Source: CAZFER01 sp964517495 (GTDB taxonomy: Bacteria > Hinthialibacterota > Hinthialibacteria > Hinthialibacterales > Hinthialibacteraceae). Taken from it: DNA of 55,175 nt. Below, piece by piece: positions 8,826 to 17,979 of the stretch. The position numbers and the translations under genes are program-made. The notes under the pieces were generated by a model that made no database searches, had not been told where the DNA came from, and saw nothing but the letters and a program-made list of their open reading frames with translations. Position 1 is the stretch's first letter. Each line of letters starts with the position of its first letter. The stretch lies in assembly GCA_964517495.1 (NCBI GenBank), contig CAZFER010000041.1:1-55175 (forward strand), in the 5' to 3' direction.

Positions 8826-9353
8826 TTAAGAATCGGCATTATTCTTCATTTGGATAGAACGGATCTTTTCATAAGTATCCTTTAAAACATCACCCCATTG
8901 GGCATAGTTCAAGGTTTCATCCAATTCTTCGCTGGACAAGGGGATAAATTTGCCTTCGGCAGTGCACAAAAGGGTGCCATCCTCTCGTTCAATGGCTCCT
9001 TTAGCCAGGATCAGCCGCTTTTTATCCACCACCAGGTCACTGTAAATCAGAAGCTTGTCACCCGCTTTTGCGGATTGTTTATAACGCACAGACAGTTCCG
9101 CCCCATAGCACATGATGCATCGGGATAGAATCCCCGCCCATCCCATACATTCATCCAATAAAGTCGCTAAAATCCCTCCATGAACGATGTTGCGATAACC
9201 ACAATGAGCCGCAGTGGCTGTGAATGTGGTTTCGATCCGATTGTTGTTGTAGTAAAAAACCACATCCAAACCGATAGGATTGGACCGGCCACATACAAAA
9301 CATTCAGAGTATCGGGGGAGAGCCAATGGTTCTGCTTTATTCGGAATGGTCAT
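8826..9353 (-). CDS. hotdog-fold thioesterase (PaaI/4HBT superfamily)
   Basis: The 175-residue protein contains HGGILATLLDECMGW, the active-site segment of PaaI-type thioesterases, in which the HGG loop and the following acidic residue position the thioester. The preceding strand GLDVVFYYNNNRIETTF and the following AELSVRYKQSAKAGDKLLIY complete the hotdog fold. An N-terminal CFVCGRSNPIGL (Cys-x-x-Cys-Gly) is often seen in this subfamily and may bind metal or be structural. It hydrolyses an acyl-CoA or similar thioester; the substrate is unknown. It is divergent from the glycosyltransferase gene starting at 9449 and convergent with ygfZ. The ribosome site at the start is weak. Confidence 0.82.
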   Translation of the reverse strand: MTIPNKAEPLALPRYSECFVCGRSNPIGLDVVFYYNNNRIETTFTATAAHCGYRNIVHGGILATLLDECMGWAGILSRCIMCYGAELSVRYKQSAKAGDKLLIYSDLVVDKKRLILAKGAIEREDGTLLCTAEGKFIPLSSEELDETLNYAQWGDVLKDTYEKIRSIQMKNNADS

Positions 9354-9448
9354 TGATCCGTTGGATTCCTCTCTGCTTATGATATCGTATATTAAACCAG
9401 TTGTTATTTGTGCTGGAAACCTTTGTACTCCATTTCATAAAAGGAAAG

Positions 9449-11290
9449 ATGGCATTGACTGATACCTGGATACCGCATACTCAAATAAAAACCCAGAATT
9501 TGCGAAACAACCTGTCGCAACTTGAAATATTGGATCGATCTCTCTTTCAGCAAATCAAAAATTCAGTTCACGACGAACGATTACTATTACAAAAAGATTC
9601 CGGATTTATACGATGCCGTACGGATAGTTCACCCCCAAAGTGGCTCTTTGGAAAAGATAATCCGTTATCTGAATCAAATGCCCTCAAAAATTCTATCGAA
9701 AAAACCTTGGATAAAAAAGATCTTATTGTTCTAATCGGAACAGCGGCAGGTTATGCTTTAAGCCACATTCTTCCAATTTTTAATCAATCTGATTTCCGAA
9801 TTTTAGTTATTGAACCAACTGGTGCCCGCCTATGGGTCTTGTTGGCATTGCTGGATTTAATTGAACCTATTCAATCCGGCCGATTGCAATTAGCTGCGAT
9901 ACAACCAAACGTACAATCCATCCTATCCAAATTAAAAACTTTAAATTGGTTTGATGCGGTGGACCCGGTAATTTTTCATTCAAATGAAATCCCAAATCCA
10001 ATCAACCAGAAAGATTTTACAAATGCGTACAAACAAGCATCAGAAATTCATCAGCAGGAACGAAGAGCTCATATTCAAGCATTAAATGAACTTCCCCACA
10101 GTCAGCACTGCATTGAACGGGTGCTTTTAATCAACTGTTGGCAGGGAGCCCCTGGTGAAGTCCATTTAAAAGCCATCCAGAAGGCCTTGAATGCCCGTAA
10201 AATCAAAACAGGACACGTTACCATCAATCGGTACACAATCGAGCGTCAAGGCGCTGAATACCGCCGTTTTATTGAGGCCCAGCTCATTGAAGCACTTAAA
10301 CGATTAAATCCTGATCTTGTGATCAGTTACGGTTATCATGGTCATCAGATGGTCCATCAAGATCTCTTTGATGCATCGAATGCAGTTTGGCTGCAAGCCA
10401 TATCAAATATTGCATATTTTGATCAACATTATTATCCAACAGAACAAACGGCGTTAATTGAAAAAAATCTCATCCCCTTGTTTAAAAAACGTGGAGCAAC
10501 CAACCCATTTTTTATACCCCTGATGGCTGATTATGTATCACCCCAACCCATTAAAACTGATCGGAGATTCCCACTGGTGTTTGTCGGAAATTCGTTGGGG
10601 CTTTCTTCACAGGGGGTAAATGAGTTTTTTCAGCGCTGGCAGGGGCGCGACCAATTAATCAGCTTTATCAAACAAGCGGAATCGCAGCTAAACCGATTTG
10701 ATTCAGGTACACACCTCTATCAATTTTTCCAAAATAAGCCGCTGCCCCAAATTGATTCGCTGGAAGAGGAATATGCTGTTTTTCGTTACCTCCTTTGTCA
10801 GGGTTCCGCCCATCGCCGCCAATCCTTATTGGAGAAAATCGCACCTTATGGTTTAGTTCTTTTTGGAGGAGATTGGGACTCATTCTTACCCAATGATTCG
10901 CCTTTACGGGCCTGTTGGCGTGGTTATCTCGCATTAAATGAAGAACCAAAAATTTTTCAATTTGGCCATTTATTTATCAACATTCATTCCGTCGGCCATG
11001 TAACCGGCCCCAATATGCGATTCTTTAATGTCCCTGGTTTGGGTGGATTTCAAATTTCAGACCGTAATCAATTCGAAAATTATATGAAAGATCATCATGA
11101 GATTGTCTTTTACTCCTCCACTGATGAATTAGTCGAAAAAGTTCGTTATTATTTGGAACATCCGGATGAAACCGAAGAAATACGCCGAGCAGGACATGCG
11201 CGTATTCGAAGTGAATGGACCTATCAACATTGGATTGAACAGATAGCAAACGCTTTGAATAAATCATTACCCCCTGTGCAGATTGGTTGA
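9449..11290 (+). CDS. CgeB-like glycosyltransferase, paralogue 1
   Basis: The start chosen is ATG at 9449 (MALTDTWIP), preceded by AAAGGAA, giving about 613 residues; a longer reading from 9401 lacks support. Residues about 90-130 (LIGTAAGYALSHILP, then ILVIEPTGARL) form a Rossmann-like strand pattern reminiscent of motility-accessory-factor proteins. The C-terminus (FNVPGLGGFQISD, then SSTDELVEKVRYYLEHPDE, then AGHARI) matches the Glyco_trans_1_2 tail of CgeB/GT-B enzymes, which bind nucleotide sugar. It is cytoplasmic and probably glycosylates a protein or polymer. It lies six bases before a paralogue, likely as an operon. A third paralogue is at 16252-17979. Confidence 0.75.
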   Translation: MALTDTWIPHTQIKTQNLRNNLSQLEILDRSLFQQIKNSVHDERLLLQKDSGFIRCRTDSSPPKWLFGKDNPLSESNALKNSIEKTLDKKDLIVLIGTAAGYALSHILPIFNQSDFRILVIEPTGARLWVLLALLDLIEPIQSGRLQLAAIQPNVQSILSKLKTLNWFDAVDPVIFHSNEIPNPINQKDFTNAYKQASEIHQQERRAHIQALNELPHSQHCIERVLLINCWQGAPGEVHLKAIQKALNARKIKTGHVTINRYTIERQGAEYRRFIEAQLIEALKRLNPDLVISYGYHGHQMVHQDLFDASNAVWLQAISNIAYFDQHYYPTEQTALIEKNLIPLFKKRGATNPFFIPLMADYVSPQPIKTDRRFPLVFVGNSLGLSSQGVNEFFQRWQGRDQLISFIKQAESQLNRFDSGTHLYQFFQNKPLPQIDSLEEEYAVFRYLLCQGSAHRRQSLLEKIAPYGLVLFGGDWDSFLPNDSPLRACWRGYLALNEEPKIFQFGHLFINIHSVGHVTGPNMRFFNVPGLGGFQISDRNQFENYMKDHHEIVFYSSTDELVEKVRYYLEHPDETEEIRRAGHARIRSEWTYQHWIEQIANALNKSLPPVQIG

Positions 11291-11296
11291 CAAACC

Positions 11297-13165
11297 GTGA
11301 CGTGGACACCCTTATCACACGATCATAAAGCGAAACTAAATAGCAATCTTGCATGGCTAAGCCAATTACGGCCACAATTACACCAAATCCTGAGCCATGC
11401 AACGTTTCTGACATCCAGTGTTGAAATCCAACAGACGGAGGATCAACCCCTAGGAGTACGTTTGAAGGCTCCCGATGAAAAGACAGAAATCGTGTTTCCT
11501 CTGAATTCATCCCACCTGATTCAATCTCAATTCAATACGATACAAAGTAATTTTCAAAAAGGTGTTCGATTTCAAATTATTTCTGGTATAGGCGCCGGCC
11601 ATGCTCTTATAAACAGTAAGCGATTGTTAAACCACTACCATCAAGCAGCGATTGCTGTGATTGAACCTGATCTGCGCAAATGGGTAGTGATGCTATCATT
11701 GTGTGAAATGAAAGCATTATGGGAAAATGAAAAGATTTTTTTATTTGCAGGTCCAGACGCTGAACAACAATTTGTTGATTTTCTCAACGATGAATATGTT
11801 TACCTGCTTCCCGGCAGCCAAATCTCATATGTTTTAGGCAGCTTATCATCCTCATCCAAAGAGAAGAATCAGTATATTCAATTGGCTAAATCGATTGCGT
11901 CACAGATTGAACAAAAGAGCAATACCTTTGACATAAAAACCCAAGAGTGGCTTGATAAAATGGCCACCCCATCAACCACAAAAATCGAATCGGTATGGAG
12001 TTGTGTGGCCCGGGCGGCTTATATCCATTATCCTTTAGCACAAGCGTTTATAAACGGTTTCAAGCAAGCTGGGCTTGAGGCAAGCCTTGATCCCTTTGAT
12101 GACGCATTCACAACCAATTTTAAAATCGTTGGCCATTTGATCGAATCCAAACCTGGTTTAATTTTTACCATCAACACACTGCCTGCCGAGTTGTTACAGG
12201 ATATTGGTTTTGATCCTGATGTGATAAAAACATTTCAACACCCGCGTGTTTGCTGGATGGTGGATAACACTACTTTATATGAAGATACAGAAGAAAAATG
12301 GTTTACGACTGAACAAGATTGGATTTTCTATGCTGAACGCACCTACCAATCCTGGATAGCCAAACGATCAAGCAACACCGCCTTTTTACCTCCGGCCACC
12401 ATGTTTGATAAACCGGGCCAGCATATTGAGCGTTTCCGCTCGCCCATTTCTTATGTGGGTTCTCTTCCCCATGTTGCGCCTTATTTGCATCATTCGGTGG
12501 TGGAACTATTGCAAATTGTTGAAAAAGAGCGCCAACGTGATTATACCCAATCATTCTCTGAACATTTAAGCAACCTATTACCTTCTTCATCTCAATGGCA
12601 AGCGCTACAGCACTCCGCCCATGCCTTTTGTGCCACCACACAAAAAGGATTCAAGACCTCAGCGGCTGAATTGGAATACTTTCTCTATAATTGCGCTACC
12701 TATTTCAAACGCAAACAGATTGTTTTGAGTTTATTGCCCATTGGCCTCAGAGTATTCGGTCATGACGCATGGCTTAATGAACTACCTCCAGTGTATCGCG
12801 ACCGTTATGGCGGTTTTATCCAACGCCATGAATTAGCCGATTGCTATGCCTCCGCCGATATTTGCTTGAATATCCACAGTCACCAATGCCCGACATGCCT
12901 TAATACCCGTGATTTTGATGTGCCGATGGCGGGAAGCGTGGTGTTGGGAGATTGGGTGGCAGACGCAGGAAGTGGATTACTTTCCCCGGATGAAGAGTTT
13001 GTTTTATTCCACCACGAGCAAGACGCTGTGGATATTGCCAATGATTTATTAAACGATCAGGATCGATTGGAAAGCCTTCGCACCAATGGCCATAACCGTG
13101 TGAAGCGTGAACATACCTATCAGCAACGAGCTAAAGAAGTACTTGATCTTGTGTTAGGAGCATAA
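11297..13165 (+). CDS. CgeB-like glycosyltransferase, paralogue 2
   Basis: A 622-residue protein with the same plan as its upstream neighbour. The N-terminal half has IISGIGAGHALIN and AVIEPDLRKWV, the same glycine-rich plus IEP pattern. The C-terminal third (FDVPMAGSVVLGDW, then PDEEFVLFHHEQDAVDIANDL, then NGHNRVKREHTY) is the CgeB/GT-B tail. CWMVDNTTLYED and CLNIHSHQ in the middle are also typical of CgeB-like proteins. The start is a GTG six bases after the stop of paralogue 1, without a clear ribosome site, so translation is probably coupled. A terminator follows at 13177. Donor and acceptor are unknown. Confidence 0.75.
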   Translation: MTWTPLSHDHKAKLNSNLAWLSQLRPQLHQILSHATFLTSSVEIQQTEDQPLGVRLKAPDEKTEIVFPLNSSHLIQSQFNTIQSNFQKGVRFQIISGIGAGHALINSKRLLNHYHQAAIAVIEPDLRKWVVMLSLCEMKALWENEKIFLFAGPDAEQQFVDFLNDEYVYLLPGSQISYVLGSLSSSSKEKNQYIQLAKSIASQIEQKSNTFDIKTQEWLDKMATPSTTKIESVWSCVARAAYIHYPLAQAFINGFKQAGLEASLDPFDDAFTTNFKIVGHLIESKPGLIFTINTLPAELLQDIGFDPDVIKTFQHPRVCWMVDNTTLYEDTEEKWFTTEQDWIFYAERTYQSWIAKRSSNTAFLPPATMFDKPGQHIERFRSPISYVGSLPHVAPYLHHSVVELLQIVEKERQRDYTQSFSEHLSNLLPSSSQWQALQHSAHAFCATTQKGFKTSAAELEYFLYNCATYFKRKQIVLSLLPIGLRVFGHDAWLNELPPVYRDRYGGFIQRHELADCYASADICLNIHSHQCPTCLNTRDFDVPMAGSVVLGDWVADAGSGLLSPDEEFVLFHHEQDAVDIANDLLNDQDRLESLRTNGHNRVKREHTYQQRAKEVLDLVLGA

Positions 13166-13176
13166 AATGGATTTAT

Positions 13177-13210
13177 TGGGGCGGTGCGATATCCACCGCC
13201 CCATATTTTC
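13177..13210. terminator. intrinsic terminator between convergent genes
   Basis: GGGGCGGTG (13178-13186) and CACCGCCCC (13094 offset: 13194-13202) form a perfect GC-rich 9-base stem with a 7-base loop, extended by a T-A pair and followed by ATATTTTC. It lies between the plus-strand glycosyltransferase operon and the minus-strand isomerase gene and could serve both. Confidence 0.85.
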
Positions 13211-13227
13211 ATAATCAATTACAAGAA

Positions 13228-14265
13228 TTACTTCACATTCATCAAAGTATTCAGAATCAGCATATCCAGCGCTTCATAATTGCGGCTACGGCGGAACGAT
13301 TCCACTTTCTTGCGATCAATACTGCGTGAAATTTTGAGCAGTAGATTAAACATTTCCCGGCTGTTTTTGAGATGCAGGGTGGCGTTGGAATCCTTTTGAG
13401 TGCGCAGGGCTTTCACATCCAATCCCACATACTCTCCATTCAAACCAAATCCGTTTTGATCAAGTACATCCACCTGGTTAAACGCCCGCCGAAGATTAAT
13501 AGTTCCAAACGCGCGATCCTGATCGTATTTCAAGCCATTTTGATCGTTTAAGTGCACACTTCCCAATTTTTTACAGGAAAGCGCAAATGCCATATCGTCA
13601 GAAGGATCCAGTCCAGCCAGTATCGAATGGGCCGACTCAATCAATACACCGACGCGATTCGGATCTTTTGAACGATACGCCAATGCCATAAAATGGCCAA
13701 CGGTGGGACAATAGGCCTGATCCATAGGCTCGTTGGGTTTCATCTCCCCCAGTATTCTGATATCAGGATCGTGATCCAGCATACTATCAATCCATTCCAC
13801 CATCCGGTCGATTGAAGCCACTGGATCTTTGGATTCGCGCACGTAAGTCCCTTCACGCGCAGGCCAAAGCACAATCAATGGGGCACCAATCATATTGGCA
13901 ATATCTATGGAACGTTTTGAACGATCGATAGCATATTGCCGTTCTTTTTTGCTGTTCGAAGTCACTCCCCCATCGATGGTGCGTGGATCTTCCCACAAAC
14001 GCGGTGCGACAAATTCGGGTTTCAAGCCTTCGCCTTCGATCATCCTTCGCACTTTGGCCACACCTTTTTTGGTTTGGGTTTCATCCCAATCGGCAGGGAC
14101 CACATCATCGTCATGCAGTTGCACCCCTGAATAACCCAATTTTTTATACTCTTTCAACTTATTCGCGAATGAGCGTTCCTTGCGTACCACAGGGCCAAAA
14201 GGATCTGCCCCTTCATGAATATTCCACGGACCAAATGAAAAACGATATTTATCCTTGCGTACCAT
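13228..14265 (-). CDS. xylose isomerase-like TIM-barrel enzyme
   Basis: About 345 residues from ATG 14265 (MVRKDKYRFSFGPWNI), with AGGG upstream; a TTG at 14322 in the same frame is less likely. FSFGPWN, GYSGVQLHDDDVVP, LGEMKPNEP, the IESAH segment and HLNDQNGLKYDQD follow the class I xylose isomerase order. The His in QLHDDD and the metal ligands E (GEMKPNEP), E (IESAH), D (NDQN) and D (KYDQD) can all be placed. Such enzymes interconvert xylose and xylulose, often also glucose and fructose, with two divalent metals. The length is somewhat short. There is no xylulokinase nearby, so the physiological sugar is open. A convergent terminator lies downstream. Confidence 0.8.
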   Translation of the reverse strand: MVRKDKYRFSFGPWNIHEGADPFGPVVRKERSFANKLKEYKKLGYSGVQLHDDDVVPADWDETQTKKGVAKVRRMIEGEGLKPEFVAPRLWEDPRTIDGGVTSNSKKERQYAIDRSKRSIDIANMIGAPLIVLWPAREGTYVRESKDPVASIDRMVEWIDSMLDHDPDIRILGEMKPNEPMDQAYCPTVGHFMALAYRSKDPNRVGVLIESAHSILAGLDPSDDMAFALSCKKLGSVHLNDQNGLKYDQDRAFGTINLRRAFNQVDVLDQNGFGLNGEYVGLDVKALRTQKDSNATLHLKNSREMFNLLLKISRSIDRKKVESFRRSRNYEALDMLILNTLMNVK

Positions 14266-14492
14266 AATCTCTTTCCCTTTCTTTGATCTATGATCAGGTG
14301 GTTTTGAATCCACATTTATCAATTTAAAGTGGTCAAAAAAAATCTAAAAAAAACATTATGGCATAAATTCCCTCCTATTGGAAAGGTAAACTATAAAAAT
14401 CATCTTATTTTATTCTGTTTATTTGTTTTGTTTTTACATGGAGCTTCGATATAATTCCGTTATACGATTGGAAAATATAAGGGAGAACCATC

Positions 14493-15056
14493 ATGTCTCG
14501 AATCACACCCAAGCCCAGTAATCAATACCCCTGGTATGCTCGTTTTTTCTTTTGGCTGCAGCGTAAAAAATATGGAAAGGAATTGGAACCCGCCAAATTA
14601 TGGGCGCGTTCACCTCGAGTTTTTTTAGGGGTCGCCGCGTTGTTTGGAGCACTGGACCGCAAGCGTTCGCCGATTGATCCGGTGCTACGAGCATTGATTA
14701 CGGTTAAGGTTTCACAGATAAACTGGTGTACGTTTTGTGTAGATATCAATTCCGCCACCGTTCTCAAGCGAGGGGGGAGTGACAAAAAACTGGATGATTT
14801 GGAGAATTATAAAACCAGTGAACATTTCACTGAAAAAGAAAAAGTGGCCTTGGAATATGCCGAAGCCATGACCATTACAGATACACAAGTGACCGATGAA
14901 CTGTTTGAACGAGTTCGCCAGCATTTTGATGATGATGCTATTTGCGAATTAACCGGACTGATCGCTTTCCAAAACTTGTCGAGTAAATTCAATGCGACAT
15001 TGGATGTTCAACCACAAGGCTTTTGTAAAATCGCTCCACAACGGCAACGCGAATAA
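14493..15056 (+). CDS. AhpD-like / carboxymuconolactone decarboxylase-family protein
   Basis: A 187-residue helical protein with INWCTFCVDINSATVLKRGG. This is the C-x-x-C plus downstream acidic/His-type segment of the CMD/AhpD fold. The segment EKVALEYAEAMT and the C-terminal LTGLIAFQNLSSKFN are also family features. Members act as peroxidase-linked disulfide reductants or as decarboxylases, and the CxxC pair here favours a redox role. AGGGAGAACC upstream gives a good ribosome site. The gene is alone on the plus strand and converges on the Rieske-sucD group with only eight bases between stops. The substrate is unknown. Confidence 0.82.
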   Translation: MSRITPKPSNQYPWYARFFFWLQRKKYGKELEPAKLWARSPRVFLGVAALFGALDRKRSPIDPVLRALITVKVSQINWCTFCVDINSATVLKRGGSDKKLDDLENYKTSEHFTEKEKVALEYAEAMTITDTQVTDELFERVRQHFDDDAICELTGLIAFQNLSSKFNATLDVQPQGFCKIAPQRQRE

Positions 15057-15064
15057 GGGGAAGG

Positions 15065-15388
15065 TTAAGATTGGTCCTCGGGGACAGCGATTTGGATTTC
15101 ATCCCCCTGGATTTTGACGTCGTAACTTTTTACACCACGCAAGCATGGGCCTTCGATTAAGTCTCCGGTTTCCAATTCAAACACCGCTGCATGCCAGGGA
15201 CACACAATGGTGTTACCTTCGATGGGGCCTTCAGAAAGCAAAGCACCGGCATGAGGGCAATAATCTTCCAGCGCGTAAATCCTGCCGTCCACGTTAAATA
15301 CCACCACAGTTTTGTCCCCAATTTGGGTACTGAGCCGTGAACCGGATTTAAAATTGGATGTGTTAGCAACCGTAAACCATCGAACCAT
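15065..15388 (-). CDS. Rieske-type [2Fe-2S] ferredoxin
   Basis: From ATG 15388 the protein is about 107 residues: MVRWFTVANTSNF and so on. CPHAGALLSEG and CPWHAAVFELETG supply the C-x-H and C-x-x-H ligands of a Rieske cluster, with spacing typical of the small NirD/BphF-like ferredoxins. It is soluble and would carry electrons to an oxygenase or reductase not present in this window. The frame extends to 15460, but that extension overlaps sucD and lacks family similarity. The start lies eight bases after the sucD stop, so it probably shares sucD's transcript. Confidence 0.88.
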   Translation of the reverse strand: MVRWFTVANTSNFKSGSRLSTQIGDKTVVVFNVDGRIYALEDYCPHAGALLSEGPIEGNTIVCPWHAAVFELETGDLIEGPCLRGVKSYDVKIQGDEIQIAVPEDQS

Positions 15389-15395
15389 GATGATA

Positions 15396-16268
15396 TTATG
15401 CAGATAACGCCTTAACCATCTGGCTTCCGATATCCGCGGGGCTTTCGCATACAAACGCACCTGTGTCTTTTAGCGCGGCTTCTTTTTCTGCGGCTGTTCC
15501 TTTTCCCCCAGCGATAATGGCTCCAGCATGGCCCATGCGTTTGCCTGGAGGAGCGGTTTTTCCAGCGATAAAGGCAACCACTGGTTTGTTGAATTCCGCT
15601 TTGATATAGGCTGCTGCCTCTTCTTCCGCCGAACCCCCTATTTCGCCAATTAAGACAACACCGCGGGTTTGGTCATCATCTTTAAATGCTTTAAGACAAT
15701 CCACAAAATTGGTGCCTACGATGGGATCACCACCGATTCCAATACAGGTGGATTGCCCCAGTTTAACATCGGTGATTTGTTGTACGGCTTCATACGTCAG
15801 GGTTCCACTGCGCGAGACCACGCCGATACATCCCTCCATATGGATCGAACCGGGCATAATCCCTATTTTGCATTGACCGGGCGAAATAATTCCTGGACAA
15901 TTCGGACCAATCATACGGCACTCCCTGCGGCTGATAAATTCTTTAACTTTAACCATATCCAAGGTAGGGATGCCTTCTGTAATGCAGACAATCAAACCAA
16001 TACCCGCATCAGCTGCTTCCATCACAGCATCCGCGGAAAAAGCGGGCGGTACAAAAATCACGGACGCATTGGCACCAGTTTCTGCTTTTGCTTCAGCCAC
16101 CGAATCAAACACCGGAACACCAAGATGAGCTCCCCCTCCTTTGCCTGGAGTTACGCCGCCAACCAAATTAGTTCCATAAGCCTGGCATTGTTCAGCGTGA
16201 AACGATCCTTCTTTCCCGGTGATACCTTGCACCAGTAATTTTGTATTCTTGTCAACAAAGATAGACAT
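15396..16268 (-). CDS. sucD: succinyl-CoA synthetase (ADP-forming) alpha subunit
   Basis: A 290-residue SucD of normal length. The CoA-binding Rossmann start (LLVQGITGKEGSFHA, GGVTPGKGG), NCPGIISPGQ and the phospho-histidine segment MGHAGAIIAGGKGTA near residue 247 are all present. It interconverts succinyl-CoA and succinate with substrate-level phosphorylation in the TCA cycle, as a complex with SucC. sucC is normally directly upstream but is not here. Instead the end of a glycosyltransferase gene overlaps the sucD start by 17 bases, which suggests a rearranged, read-through operon. Beta subunit must be encoded elsewhere. Confidence 0.95.
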   Translation of the reverse strand: MSIFVDKNTKLLVQGITGKEGSFHAEQCQAYGTNLVGGVTPGKGGGAHLGVPVFDSVAEAKAETGANASVIFVPPAFSADAVMEAADAGIGLIVCITEGIPTLDMVKVKEFISRRECRMIGPNCPGIISPGQCKIGIMPGSIHMEGCIGVVSRSGTLTYEAVQQITDVKLGQSTCIGIGGDPIVGTNFVDCLKAFKDDDQTRGVVLIGEIGGSAEEEAAAYIKAEFNKPVVAFIAGKTAPPGKRMGHAGAIIAGGKGTAAEKEAALKDTGAFVCESPADIGSQMVKALSA

Positions 16269-17979
16269 AACGGTCCCCTTTTTCTGCAGTTAATGCCGTC
16301 AGGAAAATTTGCATTCTATCATGGTAGCCACATTTCGCAAGCGCTTTTGCCTGACCATTGCGAGCGATCTGTTGGCGTTCATCATCGTGGTTAAGATAAT
16401 AATCCGCTTTGGCGATTAATTCATCCCGGGTGTGAAACACCACCAGTTCCTGATCAAACTCAAATTCATCCTCCAAACCGGGATTGTAACTGGTCAACAA
16501 AAATCCCCCGCAAGCCAGCACATCATAAACACGAGGATTAGGTGCATTGATACATTGAGTGTGGAAAATATTGATATTGATCCTGGTGTTGGCATATAGC
16601 GAAGGCAGTTCGTTAAAATAGTCAATCCGCTTGCCAGCATAGCATGTGGTTAAAGGACCAGCATATTCGACTTGGCCCCATTCATCATCTCCAAAAATAG
16701 TCAATCCTCGATTAATCAAACCTTCCAAAAAATAACGACGGCCCAATGTGGTGGTTTTATTTTCAAGATATTCTGTCAAAACCCCTCTATAAGGCATATC
16801 GAGATTTGCAAAGGCCTTCTCAGCTGTTTCTGAAAAATCAAAAGGCTGGGTTATATCCATCTCCTTGATGAGCGCATCTGCTGCCTGAATAATGGATGGA
16901 TTAACTTTATAAAACACTTTTTCCAACGACAAAAATCCACGAGTTCCCAATTCCCCCACAAAGGCAATATCGATAGGGTGCGTTGTATTAGCAAATATCT
17001 TTGATGGATCAATACCAAATGCGGTTCGTACTTCAAATATGGGCTTGTTGGTTAGATTCCTTAGATATGGAATATAGGTTCGATCAAACACCCCGATTAT
17101 GTCACAGCCCTCTAACTCATACGGTTGTGAAACATAACGGCGAGGATTATCCACAAACCATGAAATTTTGTTTATCGGCAATCGACTAAGGAATATATTC
17201 CCTGTAAAGCGATAAGGGGTTGTATTCAGAAAAACAAAGGTGTCGGGTTTAGAGTTTGCGGCCTCATGCAGCCAGCCAGCCGAACGAATAAAACGGAAGA
17301 GTGGATTTTTCCAACGCAGCCGGTTTGCGCCATAACCTAAATCTTTAAAGGCTTGAACGGCTCGATCCTGTAAAAAATTATGGCCAGCGTTTATAAACCG
17401 AATCGAGTTGGGATAAGGTGGCAAACCTTTATGTTGATATTGAACCTTAATGTTTTTTTGTTTTTGTTCCATACCTTGCTTTGCCTGTTGAAACAAAGCC
17501 TCAATCCGCTGAACATTTTCATAGGGATATTCAGAATCAGCCAAGTGGATTTGCAGTCGGCCATAAGCCACCTCTGGATTTTTTTGGAGAAAACGCTGCA
17601 AATCCGATAACAACGAGGGAAGCAATAAAAACAAACAGAGGTTAGATTGAATCAACACCCGGCGATCCTTAATGGCGAGAAAGGACTTCATGGCATCCGG
17701 ACGGTCTTCAATAAGCAATAGGCGCCGATTGCGTTCCTCCCGAATCTCTGCCAGGTTGATCTTATCAAATAGTCGATGGGCTAATTCATTGCTGCCAAAA
17801 CGGTATACAAGATGAATATCGCATGATTCATCCAAGTGAACTGGGCCAGCAGGTGGAAGCGAAGCAGGAAATTTATCAGGTATGGGCAAAGCCTGAAGCG
17901 CTCTTGCCAATCCAGGGTAGATTGGCTCGAGCGCGTGAAGATTCTGTTCTAAACAAGACGAGACTTTCGTCTCACTCAT
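16252..17979 (-). CDS. CgeB-like glycosyltransferase, paralogue 3
   Basis: About 575 residues from ATG 17979, which overlaps the stop of the upstream enolase-superfamily gene as ATGA; an in-frame extension to 18018 is less likely. The middle (SWFDNP-like WFVDNPRRYV, CDIIGVFDRTYIPYL) and the C-terminal tail (YDVLACGGFLLTSYNPGLED, then VVFHTRDELIAKADYYLNHDDER) match CgeB/GT-B proteins and the two paralogues at 9.4-13.2 kb. The N-terminal RLLLIEDRPDAMKSF echoes their IEP segment. The ATGA junction implies translational coupling. Its 3' end overlaps sucD by 17 bases. It likely transfers a sugar in the cytoplasm; the acceptor is unknown. Confidence 0.75.
   Translation of the reverse strand: MSETKVSSCLEQNLHALEPIYPGLARALQALPIPDKFPASLPPAGPVHLDESCDIHLVYRFGSNELAHRLFDKINLAEIREERNRRLLLIEDRPDAMKSFLAIKDRRVLIQSNLCLFLLLPSLLSDLQRFLQKNPEVAYGRLQIHLADSEYPYENVQRIEALFQQAKQGMEQKQKNIKVQYQHKGLPPYPNSIRFINAGHNFLQDRAVQAFKDLGYGANRLRWKNPLFRFIRSAGWLHEAANSKPDTFVFLNTTPYRFTGNIFLSRLPINKISWFVDNPRRYVSQPYELEGCDIIGVFDRTYIPYLRNLTNKPIFEVRTAFGIDPSKIFANTTHPIDIAFVGELGTRGFLSLEKVFYKVNPSIIQAADALIKEMDITQPFDFSETAEKAFANLDMPYRGVLTEYLENKTTTLGRRYFLEGLINRGLTIFGDDEWGQVEYAGPLTTCYAGKRIDYFNELPSLYANTRININIFHTQCINAPNPRVYDVLACGGFLLTSYNPGLEDEFEFDQELVVFHTRDELIAKADYYLNHDDERQQIARNGQAKALAKCGYHDRMQIFLTALTAEKGDRYVYLC

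Noticed and set aside
13228..14322. Longer isomerase reading from TTG at 14322
   Set aside because: The ATG at 14265 has an AGGG-type site and begins directly with the conserved KYRFSFGPWN segment.
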